Part shown: piece after piece, positions 41,395 to 50,078 of the stretch
Position numbering within the stretch: the stretch's first letter is position 1
How the letters are laid out: every line of letters begins with the position of its first letter
Assembly (NCBI GenBank): GCA_900472605.1
Contig: UCJD01000049.1
Location: forward strand, 62,001-126,000
DNA length: 64,000 nt
Direction: 5' to 3'
Source: Hyphomicrobiales bacterium
GTDB taxonomy: Bacteria > Pseudomonadota > Alphaproteobacteria > Rhizobiales > Rhizobiaceae
Notes under the pieces: model-generated
Told to the model about the DNA's origin: nothing
The model's database searches: none
Seen by the model: the letters and a program-made list of their open reading frames with translations, nothing else
Program-made: the position numbers and the translations under genes

Positions 41395-41935
41395 ATCCGG
41401 ATCCGATCCTCGTGTGGAAGCGCGCTTCTAGCATCACGAGTTGTTGCTAGCCAAGCGTTGGTCGCTCTATGCAGCCCGCGCGTGGTCCGGACGTTTCCAG
41501 AGATGCGTTTGCTGCGGCCGCACATGCTACAGACATGAAACATGCGCCTTGATGACATCGCAAATATGAAGAAGGCGGCTGACAAAGGAAGCCCCGCTGG
41601 AGCGGGACACGTAGCGAGGAGGTCTTGATCCAAGGAAGGATGAGCCAGCTTACCAAGCGGCTTCGCTCAGACAACTCGTTATTTAGCGTTCTCTGAAGTA
41701 ATCCCCAGATCACTGATCGAAAGCATTCGAAGCTACGGCTATGAACTTACGCGACACGTGTGATGACAGCGTATCGGGGCGAGGAAACCGTTGGTGGATT
41801 TCACGAGAAGAGCCTTTTAATTTTCCATTGACGACCACAATTTTGTTCACTATATGTTCTCGCATGAAGCTAGATCATCGACAACACCAACAACGCTGAT
41901 GTGAACGCCGCTCCGGCGGCACGACCTCCGTTGTA
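41395..41935. other. 541-bp intergenic region with SOS box
   Basis: No protein-coding gene supported on either strand. The only clear element is the LexA-type box at 41845-41859, about 77 bp before the next start codon. The remaining sequence shows no repeat or RNA gene that I recognise. Confidence 0.5.
41845..41859 (+). promoter_or_regulatory. LexA (SOS) box
   Basis: GTTCACTATATGTTC is an exact match to the alphaproteobacterial LexA operator GTTC-N7-GTTC, with a further C after a T (GTTCTC). It lies 77 bp upstream of the TnsA-like gene. This predicts induction of the downstream operon by DNA damage. Confidence 0.8.
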
Positions 41936-42547
41936 ATGGGTATTGTCATGAGTTCAGAACGCTTCGAGCCAGGCGCAAGCGATGAAACGCGCGCCGAACA
42001 GATCAGCCACCCGCCAAGAGCCACCATCTTCTGCCGAGGCACGCCAGTGTTTCGGTCACGTGCAGCTCGTGATCTGGGCTGCCTTCTCGATGTCGACCTC
42101 GATATAGAAGGATGGGAATGCCAGGCTGTGCGGCTACGGGTCAACGATCGTTGGCACGCCCCCGACTTCCTCATTACCTACCTCGGCGGAGTGAAATGGC
42201 TGGTCGATGCCAGCGAAGAGGAGGGCGATCCCGCGGTGACCGAGGCAGCAATCCGAGAAGGTCACCGGCATCGGTTCATTCCGCGCGAGGAAAGGGAGAG
42301 CGGGTTCCGGCTGCGGAACGCTCGCGACCTGCTCCGGTATGGTAACTATCGATGCCCTCTCGGTGATCGCATCCGGATAATTGCCACTCTCGACGAAGTC
42401 GGGTCACTGTCTGTTGCCGAAGCCCTCGGCCTCTTCAGGGAAGTAGCGCCCATGGCAGGTCTCGCATCCCTGATCCTCCAACGAATGCTCGCGATAGAGC
42501 TCGATGACGCTCTCATAACTCCCGACACCATCGTTCGACGTTTATAG
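41936..42547 (+). CDS. TnsA-like (restriction endonuclease-fold) protein with C-terminal winged helix
   Basis: 203 aa. The middle resembles TnsA N-terminal nuclease domains: FRSRAARDLGCLLDVDLDIEGWECQAVRLRVNDRWHAPDFLITYLGGVKWLVDA, where an acidic first helix is followed by the H-x-PD motif (Asp ~78) and a strand where the catalytic Lys (E/Q-x-K) would be; here it reads VDASEEE, so the active site may be incomplete. The C-terminus (GSLSVAEALGLFREV... ELDDALITPDTIVRRL) looks like the winged-helix part of TnsA. First gene of an SOS-boxed operon, 9 bp before an AAA+ protease gene. No tnsB is adjacent. Assignment is tentative. Confidence 0.45.
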   Translation: MGIVMSSERFEPGASDETRAEQISHPPRATIFCRGTPVFRSRAARDLGCLLDVDLDIEGWECQAVRLRVNDRWHAPDFLITYLGGVKWLVDASEEEGDPAVTEAAIREGHRHRFIPREERESGFRLRNARDLLRYGNYRCPLGDRIRIIATLDEVGSLSVAEALGLFREVAPMAGLASLILQRMLAIELDDALITPDTIVRRL

Positions 42548-42556
42548 GGGACTTCA

Positions 42557-44479
42557 ATGCGAAGCATTCCACTGAGCGAGCGTGCTTCAACGCTCGAAGT
42601 GCATACCTATGCCTGCGCCGTCCGAACCGCACTCAGGCGCGGCAAGATCTTTCTCGGCGCCAACCGTCTGCTGGGACTGAGGCTGCCGGGCGGGGCATGG
42701 ATCGACGCATATAAGGATGCCACCGAAACGATCCTGAAATCGGCCGGGCTGGACCGATATGTTATCACGACACTCTCAGCCGCTCCCAAGCCGGGCGAGG
42801 CAGACGCCACGGACGCAATCTATTTCACCACATTCAAGGCGGCAGTGGTCGTCCTGATCCAGGACGGGGCGACAATTCCCAAAGAGTTGGAGGTCGGCCT
42901 CGACGACATTATCGATGTAGCGGATATCGATCCGAGGCATCTGGTTGCAGCGGCCAAATCCTCGGTCGCTCTGGACATGCCGCTCGATATTGCCAGGAAG
43001 CTCGCCGTCTATCCCGCGCGCACATTGTTTCTGGCGCTGCGGCCGGGGCGTTCGCTGGATGTCGTTCTCGAGAAGCTGGAAGCGAGCAAGGAGGTGAAGT
43101 TTGAAAAGGCGAAACCTTGGAAGCCCCGCCTGGAAGAACTAGAAGGCTATGGAGAAGCCAAGCGTTGGGGGCTCGATCTGATCGTCGATCTCAATGACTG
43201 GCGCCAGAATAAGATCACCTGGGACGATGTGTCGTCAGGCCTGTTGCTGAGCGGCCCACCCGGCACAGGGAAAACCATGTTCGCGGCGGCGCTCGCCCGG
43301 TCGTGTGGCGTCAACTTCGTCGCCACATCAAGCGCACAGTGGCAGAGCAAAGGGCATCTTGGCGATATGCTCAAGGCCATGAGAAGATCGTTCCGCGAAG
43401 CCGAACTGATGGGACCGACTGTCCTGCTCATCGACGAGATCGACTCCATCGGCGATAGATCCGCGTTCACCGGGCAGAACGTCGATTACAACATTGAAGT
43501 CGTGAACGCGCTGCTGGAGCTACTGGACGGGTCCGAGGGCAGAACGGGCGTCGTCGTGATTGGCGCAACGAACTTCCCTGGCAAAGTCGATCCCGCACTC
43601 CGGCGGCCGGGTCGTCTGGACCGGCATTATGCGCTTGAGCTTCCGGATATCGAGACGAGAGCACAGATTGTCGGACTTCATCTTGGTATCCACGAAATTA
43701 GTGACGATGACATTCGGACGATTGCAATGGCGACTGTCGGACGCTCCGGGGCGGACCTGAAGCAGTATGTCGCGGACGCTAGACGGCAGGCGAGACGACA
43801 GCGCAGACCAGTCGAGGCTGCCGACATTCTAGGAATCGTTCCACCTGTGACGGCGTTGGACGGCGACGAGCGTCGGATTGCAAGCATCCATGAGGCTGGG
43901 CACGCCGCCGTCGGCCTAGAGCTTTCAGTCGCGGAGATAAAGTTCCTGGTCATCGTCCGGCAGAAGGTGGCTGGCCAAGCGACCCAGGGATATGTCGAAT
44001 GGAACATCCCCGCACCAACCTTCAGCAATCGGGATTCCTATTGCGACAGGATAGCCATGCTTCTCGGTGGCATCGCCGCTGAAAGGGTCTTCTTCGGAGG
44101 GCACTTTGACGGTGCGGGCGGTTTCGTCGGATCCGACCTACAGCTTGCGACAGATCTCGCGACGCTCATGGTGGCGGCATACGGGATGGGAGAGACAATT
44201 GCCTATACGCACGCCCCGACACCGGAGCTCCTGCAGAGGCTCAGGGAAAACGATCTCGGTGTGCGCCAGCAGGTGGAGCGGGTGCTGTCAGAGCAGCTCG
44301 CGCGAGCTTGCGAGATTGTGGATCGGAACCGGGCAGGGGTCGACCGAGTGGTGGCAGTTCTGGCGACGATCGAGGTCCTTGGGGGTGACGAGGTTCGGTC
44401 AATACTTTTTGAACCGACGCTCACTTCGGCAAAGGAGATGCGCAAACGACGGGAGCGACGCATGCCAGACGCTCTGTAG
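42557..44479 (+). CDS. Soluble FtsH-like AAA+ zinc metalloprotease
   Basis: 640 aa. A unique N-terminal region (~1-195) replaces the FtsH membrane helices. The AAA+ domain has Walker A GPPGTGKT (233-240), Walker B VLLIDEID (289-296), sensor GATN (~336) and Arg finger RRPGRLDR (~349-356). The M41 peptidase domain has HEAGH (445-449) and a third ligand Asp in GSDLQLATDLA (~527). No transmembrane segment is evident, so it should be a cytoplasmic protease. It lies 9 bp after the TnsA-like gene under the LexA box, suggesting regulated proteolysis during DNA damage or phage stress. Known FtsH functions need the membrane; this one is probably distinct. Confidence 0.88.
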   Translation: MRSIPLSERASTLEVHTYACAVRTALRRGKIFLGANRLLGLRLPGGAWIDAYKDATETILKSAGLDRYVITTLSAAPKPGEADATDAIYFTTFKAAVVVLIQDGATIPKELEVGLDDIIDVADIDPRHLVAAAKSSVALDMPLDIARKLAVYPARTLFLALRPGRSLDVVLEKLEASKEVKFEKAKPWKPRLEELEGYGEAKRWGLDLIVDLNDWRQNKITWDDVSSGLLLSGPPGTGKTMFAAALARSCGVNFVATSSAQWQSKGHLGDMLKAMRRSFREAELMGPTVLLIDEIDSIGDRSAFTGQNVDYNIEVVNALLELLDGSEGRTGVVVIGATNFPGKVDPALRRPGRLDRHYALELPDIETRAQIVGLHLGIHEISDDDIRTIAMATVGRSGADLKQYVADARRQARRQRRPVEAADILGIVPPVTALDGDERRIASIHEAGHAAVGLELSVAEIKFLVIVRQKVAGQATQGYVEWNIPAPTFSNRDSYCDRIAMLLGGIAAERVFFGGHFDGAGGFVGSDLQLATDLATLMVAAYGMGETIAYTHAPTPELLQRLRENDLGVRQQVERVLSEQLARACEIVDRNRAGVDRVVAVLATIEVLGGDEVRSILFEPTLTSAKEMRKRRERRMPDAL

Positions 44480-44602
44480 GTGTACCTGACGGGGCGGAAG
44501 TCTACATGAATGTGACCTTGTGGGTCGGCGCACGGCCGATGATGTGTTGCGCCGGCCAAATCCGACTCCACAATTGAACAGACGTTTCGAGGAGTTGGAG
44601 CT

Positions 44603-44989
44603 ATGTGGTTACTGTTGTCGGAAGGGCTGTCTTGGCCGGGTGGCTACGATAACGATCGGTTCAACTTCTTGCGGTCGCCTTCAGCGCGAGAGCAACTGTC
44701 AGAATGTCTTGAGCGGAGCCTCCGGTGCGATCTCGCTGAACGAAAGCTCATCGAATACTGGGAGGAAGGAGAACCCTATGTGGTGCCGCCAGAGGGTATC
44801 CGATACGATCTGCTCAACATCGGATGCCGAGCGGCTGGACCGAAAATGATAGGACGCACGGCGAGGTGTCTGAGCAGGTCAGAGATTGTTCCCATCATCA
44901 CCGGCGTGATCAGGAGGGACGAAGATGCCGCTCAAGTCGCGGCATCTTTGTGGGAACGTATTAGCCGAACATCAAAGGAATTTCGCTAG
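44603..44989 (+). CDS. Hypothetical protein, 128 aa
   Basis: No recognised family. 128 aa, ATG after GGAG, 123 bp downstream of the AAA+ protease and possibly in its operon. Sequence features: LRSPSAREQLSECLERSL, KLIEYWEEGEPYVVPPEGIRYDLL, then ARCLSRSEIVPIITGVIRRDEDAAQVAASLWERI. Mixed alpha/beta, no membrane segment. Its 3' end overlaps the convergent CoiA-like gene by 18 bp, so one of the two annotations could be imperfect. Confidence 0.5.
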   Translation: MWLLLSEGLSWPGGYDNDRFNFLRSPSAREQLSECLERSLRCDLAERKLIEYWEEGEPYVVPPEGIRYDLLNIGCRAAGPKMIGRTARCLSRSEIVPIITGVIRRDEDAAQVAASLWERISRTSKEFR

Positions 44990-45703
44990 CCAGTTGTCGA
45001 TTTGCTCGATCTGGCGGCTACCGAGCCGGGGAACCCAATCTGGTTGGTTCCATTCGTCCTTGATTGCAACTACGTCCTCGTAGGCGGGACGGCCACCGAT
45101 GCTTGCAGGAGGCTCGAAGGATGCCCGAAAGAGCCTCGGAGGATCGTTCGGGCGAATCCAAAGATCTGCAACATCTCGAATCCCATGGTCGTACCAAAAA
45201 CGAAACCAGAGCTTTCGTCCTTGGTAGCCGGTCCACGGTGGATAGTCGGCCAGCATCACCAGCGTTCGCGCCAGCTGTTCGAACTCCAGTCCCCGATGTT
45301 CCCAGAGTCGCTGACTCGAGGCCCGGCGTAAGAGTGCTCGAAACTCTTGCAGTGAGAAGTACGGAACTAACAGTTGCAGCTCGCTGTACAGATCCTGCCA
45401 ACGGTCAGCCACTATCTGCCGCAAGCGTTTGCCAGCTTCGGGATCCGGATCGACGGGCCGCAAGCGAAGATACGGCGCTCTTGCCGTCTCCTTCGTGGGG
45501 CAGAACAAGAGAGCCGGGTGGCGAAAGTGGGCAACTATCTTGGGAGTGCCTTTCACCAATGTCAGATTACGGCCGCACACACGGCATCTGGCAGGCGGTT
45601 GTTCGAATTTGTCGCCCGCAGCTAAAGTCCTCTTACCGAATTCTTCTTCAACATCGCTCGCCTTAACGAACTCATCGCGCTCGGGATGCCAGGCAACTCT
45701 CAT
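44972..45703 (-). CDS. CoiA-like zinc-finger protein
   Basis: 243 aa. Residues ~37-68 form a Cys/His cluster: CRVCGRN then HFRHPALLFCP, matching the N-terminal zinc-binding region of CoiA-like proteins (CxxC ... HFxH ... C). The nuclease D-E-K triad of CoiA is not evident. The rest is rich in Trp (WTGYQGRKLWFRFWYDHG) and unassigned. It follows the DNA methyltransferase by 10 bp on the same strand, so it could be a DNA-recognition or restriction partner. Family call is moderate, function unknown. Confidence 0.5.
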   Translation of the reverse strand: MRVAWHPERDEFVKASDVEEEFGKRTLAAGDKFEQPPARCRVCGRNLTLVKGTPKIVAHFRHPALLFCPTKETARAPYLRLRPVDPDPEAGKRLRQIVADRWQDLYSELQLLVPYFSLQEFRALLRRASSQRLWEHRGLEFEQLARTLVMLADYPPWTGYQGRKLWFRFWYDHGIRDVADLWIRPNDPPRLFRASFEPPASIGGRPAYEDVVAIKDEWNQPDWVPRLGSRQIEQIDNWLAKFL

Positions 45704-45713
45704 CTGAAATCCA

Positions 45714-47678
45714 TTAGTTGAAAACAGGCGTCAGCTCCCCGGCAATCAGTTCGGGAGCTATTGGTGGGGCGGAGACAACCTTCCTCGAAGGTATGACTTT
45801 TTCGCTGCTTAGCAGGGGAGCTCGCATCATCACATCGATATCGAAGTCGACATCCTCAAGCGCGCTGTAAAGGGCGAGCCCGACTGCCTGAGCCGCGCGG
45901 GGCGGAAACGCATTCGCGATCTGCTGATCACGAGCGCCCAAGCCCCCTTCGAACATCCATGCGTCCGGGAAGCCCTGAATCCTTGCCCGCATGCGTTCCG
46001 TCAGCCCCGGCATGAATCCTGGCATCGCCGCCTCCGCTGCTGTCGGAGCCTTCTCCGGCCTCCGGCCCGCGTCGATTTCGATTGTCTTCCAACCATTTGC
46101 GAAGTTCTTCGGCGCGTTGCTGCGGTATCCAACCAAGGTCGGCGCAACGACTCCGCGATCAATGTGTCCGTCTCGCAACGTGTTCGTGGATCGACGCCGT
46201 TCCGCCCAAGCCTCAGCTCCGTCCCAGCCATTTGCTTGCAGCAGGTCGACGAGGGCGTCACCAATGTTCAGCCTGAAATCCGGGGAATGGTCTGGAAGCT
46301 TGAACGTCCGAGCGCTCAGACCCTTGCGAATGCCGACAACGATGATCCGTTCCCGTCTCTGCGGAACGCCCCAGTCCTGAGAGTCGAGCTTCACGATGTG
46401 TATGTCATAGCCTGCGCGTCCGAACAGGCGGATCAACATGTTCCGATAGCGAGCATGGGTCACCTGCGCAAAGCCCGAGACGTTTTCGAATGCGAACATC
46501 TTCGGACCCATCTCGCGGACCGCTCGGACACCGGAAAGGAACAGCTCGCGGTCGTCGTCCTCGCCTTTCCTGACTCCGAGGATGGAAAAGGGCTGGCATG
46601 GCAGACCTCCGACAACGACGTCCACTCCTTGGAACGGGGTGAAGTCTACGTCGCGGATGTCGGCCTCGATCACGTTTAGAGCAGGCACGTTGCGGCGTAG
46701 TGTGGCGGCGGCTCTCGGATTCATCTCGACGGCTGCCAGATGGTCGAATCCGGCAGCGTGCATCCCGAGAAGCATCCCGCCTGCGCCCGCGCATAACTCG
46801 ACGGCGGTCAGGCGCTTTCGGAACCTGGTCGCCAAGTTTGTCTTTTTGGCAAGGGGGCGGGACATTGGCGATCGGCTTACATGCCCGGAGAGAACGAAGA
46901 GAGCCCGGAAGAGGCCAAAGGCGTCCGATTCTTTGCGATCGTCGAGAGCCCAGCCGCGGCCACGGCCAAAAAGCCCGTTTGAAATGCGCACGAGAGCGTA
47001 GCGCGCTCGGCCAAGGCGTCGCGCCGGGTCCTCTTCTGCTAGGTCTTTCCATTCTTCCGGACCGGGGTGATTGCGCCCGAACAATCTGTCGAATTCCAGC
47101 AACATCAGCTTGCCATCAGCTTTTAGTTGAAGTTCCCGTGCGGAGCGCTCATTCCGCTTCGACTTCGCATCAAGGTCCAGCAGCGCATTCATGATTTTTG
47201 TCACGCGAGCGTCCAGTGCTCCGACGGATGCGAGGGCTTGTGCCGTCGCTGCTTTGGCCACAGCCCGCGCCCGTTCAGCTTCCCATTGGGCCGCTTCGGA
47301 CATCCGATCGAGACGAAGCTGTTTGCGGATGTTGGCAATATCAACCGACGTGACAACTGTTCCGGCCGCAATCGTCGCAAGCGCGATGTCGCGCGTTGCG
47401 GTACTGGCCGTCGCGAGTGAGCGCATCGATGAAAGCGACAAGCGTTTGCGAGCATTCTTCGGAAGTCGTGCATCGAGCTTTGAGCGAAGCCCAGCATAGA
47501 ACTTGATGTCCGCAGGAGTGAGCCCGCACTCGACGCGAAGCTGCTCCCTCACTTCCTTGAGCGGCGCTGCCTTCTCGAGTTCGTCGAACGCATCGGACAT
47601 TCGCATTGCGAGAGCTATCATATCTCGCTGCAGCGACATGATTTTGCTTTTCGCTTCCCCGAATGCTTCCAGATCCAT
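45714..47678 (-). CDS. DNA (cytosine-5) methyltransferase with long N-terminal extension
   Basis: 654 aa from ATG 47678 (GGAG upstream; GTG 47687 possible). The C-terminal ~365 residues are a C5 methyltransferase: VELCAGAGGMLLGMHAAGF (motif I, ~294), GGLPCQPFS (motif IV, catalytic Cys ~361), FENVSGF (motif VI), QRRERIIVVG (motif VIII), and a GYRSNAPKNFANG/QIANAFPP end (motif X). The N-terminal ~288 residues are helical and unrelated to the catalytic core (MDLEAFGEAKSKIMSLQRD, ERARAVAKAATAQALASVG). Operonic with the CoiA-like gene; no obvious restriction endonuclease. Either an orphan regulatory/defence methyltransferase or part of an unrecognised R-M system. Confidence 0.9.
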   Translation of the reverse strand: MDLEAFGEAKSKIMSLQRDMIALAMRMSDAFDELEKAAPLKEVREQLRVECGLTPADIKFYAGLRSKLDARLPKNARKRLSLSSMRSLATASTATRDIALATIAAGTVVTSVDIANIRKQLRLDRMSEAAQWEAERARAVAKAATAQALASVGALDARVTKIMNALLDLDAKSKRNERSARELQLKADGKLMLLEFDRLFGRNHPGPEEWKDLAEEDPARRLGRARYALVRISNGLFGRGRGWALDDRKESDAFGLFRALFVLSGHVSRSPMSRPLAKKTNLATRFRKRLTAVELCAGAGGMLLGMHAAGFDHLAAVEMNPRAAATLRRNVPALNVIEADIRDVDFTPFQGVDVVVGGLPCQPFSILGVRKGEDDDRELFLSGVRAVREMGPKMFAFENVSGFAQVTHARYRNMLIRLFGRAGYDIHIVKLDSQDWGVPQRRERIIVVGIRKGLSARTFKLPDHSPDFRLNIGDALVDLLQANGWDGAEAWAERRRSTNTLRDGHIDRGVVAPTLVGYRSNAPKNFANGWKTIEIDAGRRPEKAPTAAEAAMPGFMPGLTERMRARIQGFPDAWMFEGGLGARDQQIANAFPPRAAQAVGLALYSALEDVDFDIDVMMRAPLLSSEKVIPSRKVVSAPPIAPELIAGELTPVFN

Positions 47679-47849
47679 TTCCGCCACTCCATTATGCCCG
47701 GGTGTTCCATATCGGCACGGCCGTTAAGCCCCGGGGAAAGGATTCGATAAAATCCGAGGCATCGCGATTTTCGGTTGCGGGCCGTAAAACTTAACCTCAC
47801 CGAAACCGCGTCCGGGGGATAGATCGCCAACGATCTGAAGAGGGCAGAC

Positions 47850-48260
47850 ATGGAACAAGCAGCAGCTCCACTGGAAGGCGTCGTCGTCGTTGTCATCGAC
47901 GCCGCAGACACAGCAAGACAATTGGAACTTGCCTTGGGACAAGCTGGCGCGACGACATTTTTCGCCCGAGACGATGACGGGCTCAGGGAGCTGATGGAGC
48001 GGATCTCACCCCACTTTGCCGTCGTCGATCCCACGTTTTCCGGTGGGGGATCCGAAAGCATCGCGTGGAAGCTGTTCAGCCATCCGGAATGCCGGACAAT
48101 CATCTATTCGGCAGGCGTGCATCCCCCCGCAGGCGTCGCGACCAACTGGCTGATCGACAAATCTCGCCCGGTATCGGAGGTGGTCGCCGCTATCGGTGTA
48201 TCCTTGAAAGATTCAAGTTGGCCTGCGAAAGGCGGCGACGATGTGAAGCCTGCCCGGTGA
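47850..48260 (+). CDS. Degenerate response-regulator receiver-like protein
   Basis: 136 aa. CheY-like order of strands is visible: VVVVVIDAADTARQLELALGQAG, FAVVDPTFSGGGSESIAWKL (phospho-acceptor strand with Asp in VVDPTF) and TIIYSAG, then WLIDKSRPVSEVVAAI (Lys loop). The acidic pair at the end of strand 1 is reduced (IDAAD), so phosphorylation is uncertain. Stand-alone receiver proteins of this kind are common in rhizobia. Divergent from the methyltransferase gene with a 171-bp gap. Confidence 0.65.
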   Translation: MEQAAAPLEGVVVVVIDAADTARQLELALGQAGATTFFARDDDGLRELMERISPHFAVVDPTFSGGGSESIAWKLFSHPECRTIIYSAGVHPPAGVATNWLIDKSRPVSEVVAAIGVSLKDSSWPAKGGDDVKPAR

Positions 48261-48727
48261 GCTTTTCCCACGATCATGGCATGTGATCTCGCAACGTAGC
48301 GAAGGCATAGGTTGCGTTTTCTGCGGAAGCGGGCTACGAAGAGGCATGAAATCGCGATAACCGGGTCGATCGCAAGGTCGGACGGCCGCGAGAGCGCTCA
48401 GGGCGGCGGGACATGCGTGGAATACCGCACCTCCCGCCGTTTCGTTCGCCACGATCATTGGCTGCCCGGGCTCGGCGTTGCGTCCAAATCAGTCCTAATT
48501 CTCGTCTGCATCCCCGGGTCGAATCTCAGCGCAAATTGACAATGCGTGGTCGGGATTGATGCGGCCGATATGCAGCGCGGCAACGATCGAACATGGCGGC
48601 ACATATTGCCCGCCTCTCTTTGTTGTTCTCGACAAATGCGCTGAAGCGATCCGCGCTGCGCCTGCATGCCAATCGTCGTTCGCCTATCGCGCTCATGCGG
48701 TCTACCCGAAGGCGATGTTGGTCACCG
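48261..48727. other. 467-bp intergenic region
   Basis: No supported gene. A weak hairpin CGCAAC (48290-48295) with GTTGCG (48311-48316) followed by TTTT may end the receiver gene transcript. Nothing else recognised. Confidence 0.4.
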
Positions 48728-50041
48728 TCATTGCACCGCTTCACATCTCCCGGAGACATGGCATGTCACAGACGCCAGCAAATCTGCGAGTTCGAGCAGC
48801 TCGGCATCCCGGAAACGAGGTGCGACAAGCTGCACTGCGAGCGGCAGGCCACCAGTCCCCGTTCCCACGGGAAGGGCCACACAGGGGACGTGCAACAGGG
48901 TCCACATCGTGTTCAGAACCGAGCTCCCTGTGTCGGCAAGACCAGCAGGTGCCTCTCCGCACGCCGCCGGGGTTATAACGCATGACAAACGCTGGCGATC
49001 GACAATTCTGCCGAACTCAGCCCGGCAAAACGATGCATGATCGTAGTCGGCGACGATATCACTTGTGGAAGTCACCGAGCCCTGCACCTTGACGGCAATG
49101 CTGGCATCGAGTGCCGAAGCAAATTCCAGGTGCTCCGACAGGAAGCAGCTACGGATCTCCCAATCCACAATTCTGTAGGCAGCCTCTGTCAAATCCGAGA
49201 ACGCGGGAGGAAGGTCGAATTCCACTATCTCGGCACCTGCCGCAGCGAGGCGGTCGGCCGTCTCTTCCAACAACTGCCTCTGGCCAACCTGCGTGTGTTG
49301 CCACATCGGCGTTCTGCACAAGCCGATGCGGAGGTTCCTGATGCCCAAGCTTGCCGTCTCTGCCTTTCGCGGCATGCGAAACACTTCAGCCACCATTGTG
49401 AGATCTTCGACGCAACGGGCATACCAGCCGATGGTGTCGAGGCTCGGTGCGACGGGCTTCACCCCTTCGATGCTCACGAGCCCATGGGTCGGCTTGAATG
49501 CGTAGATGCCCGTGAAGGCGGCAGGCCTGATTATGGAGCCCCCGGTCTGGGTGCCGAAGGCGATGGGGACGTGAAAGTCGGCCACAGCGGCGGCGGAGCC
49601 GGATGACGAGCCTCCCGGCGTATGGGCGGTATTGCGGGGATTGCGCGACAGGGCGCGTCGCTGAGAAGTGGCGAACTCCACCGTGTCGGTCTTTCCCATG
49701 ACGACGCCACCCGAGTGGCGAACCACACTCACGCAGGCGGCATCGCGGCCAACTTGATGATTGCGGTACAGGGGGGAGTTATATGTGGTGGGCATGTCGC
49801 GGGTGGCGATGATGTCCTTGAACCCCGCGGGAATGCCGACCAACGGTCCAAGGCAACCGGAATTGTCGATTTCCCTTGCTCGCTTCAGCACTGCATCCGG
49901 ATCGAGATGAAGCCACGCCCGAATTTCGTGTTCACGATCTGTAATCCGCTCCAGACAGGACCGGATGAGCTCTTCGGAAGACAGCTTTTTCGCTGCGATA
50001 AGTTTCGAGGCCTGAACGGCGCCAAGCTCGTGTGGCTTCAT
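48728..50041 (-). CDS. Amidase-signature family hydrolase
   Basis: 437 aa amidase (AS family). Visible motifs: SGCLGPLVGIPAGFKDIIATRDMPT (Lys of the Ser-cisSer-Lys triad in FKD), TPGGSSSGSAAAVADFHVPIAFGTQTGGSIIRPAAFTGIYAFKPT, the full AS signature with the cis-Ser and nucleophile Ser in TGGSIIRPA. Hydrolyses an amide, substrate unknown. The C-terminus ends in RDAELLELADLLASVT. In the same minus-strand unit as the UGSC protein (37 bp gap), so it is likely part of one catabolic pathway. Confidence 0.92.
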   Translation of the reverse strand: MKPHELGAVQASKLIAAKKLSSEELIRSCLERITDREHEIRAWLHLDPDAVLKRAREIDNSGCLGPLVGIPAGFKDIIATRDMPTTYNSPLYRNHQVGRDAACVSVVRHSGGVVMGKTDTVEFATSQRRALSRNPRNTAHTPGGSSSGSAAAVADFHVPIAFGTQTGGSIIRPAAFTGIYAFKPTHGLVSIEGVKPVAPSLDTIGWYARCVEDLTMVAEVFRMPRKAETASLGIRNLRIGLCRTPMWQHTQVGQRQLLEETADRLAAAGAEIVEFDLPPAFSDLTEAAYRIVDWEIRSCFLSEHLEFASALDASIAVKVQGSVTSTSDIVADYDHASFCRAEFGRIVDRQRLSCVITPAACGEAPAGLADTGSSVLNTMWTLLHVPCVALPVGTGTGGLPLAVQLVAPRFRDAELLELADLLASVTCHVSGRCEAVQ

Positions 50042-50078
50042 TGCTCTCCCCTGTCGCTGTCCGGGCCTGATGCCTGCA

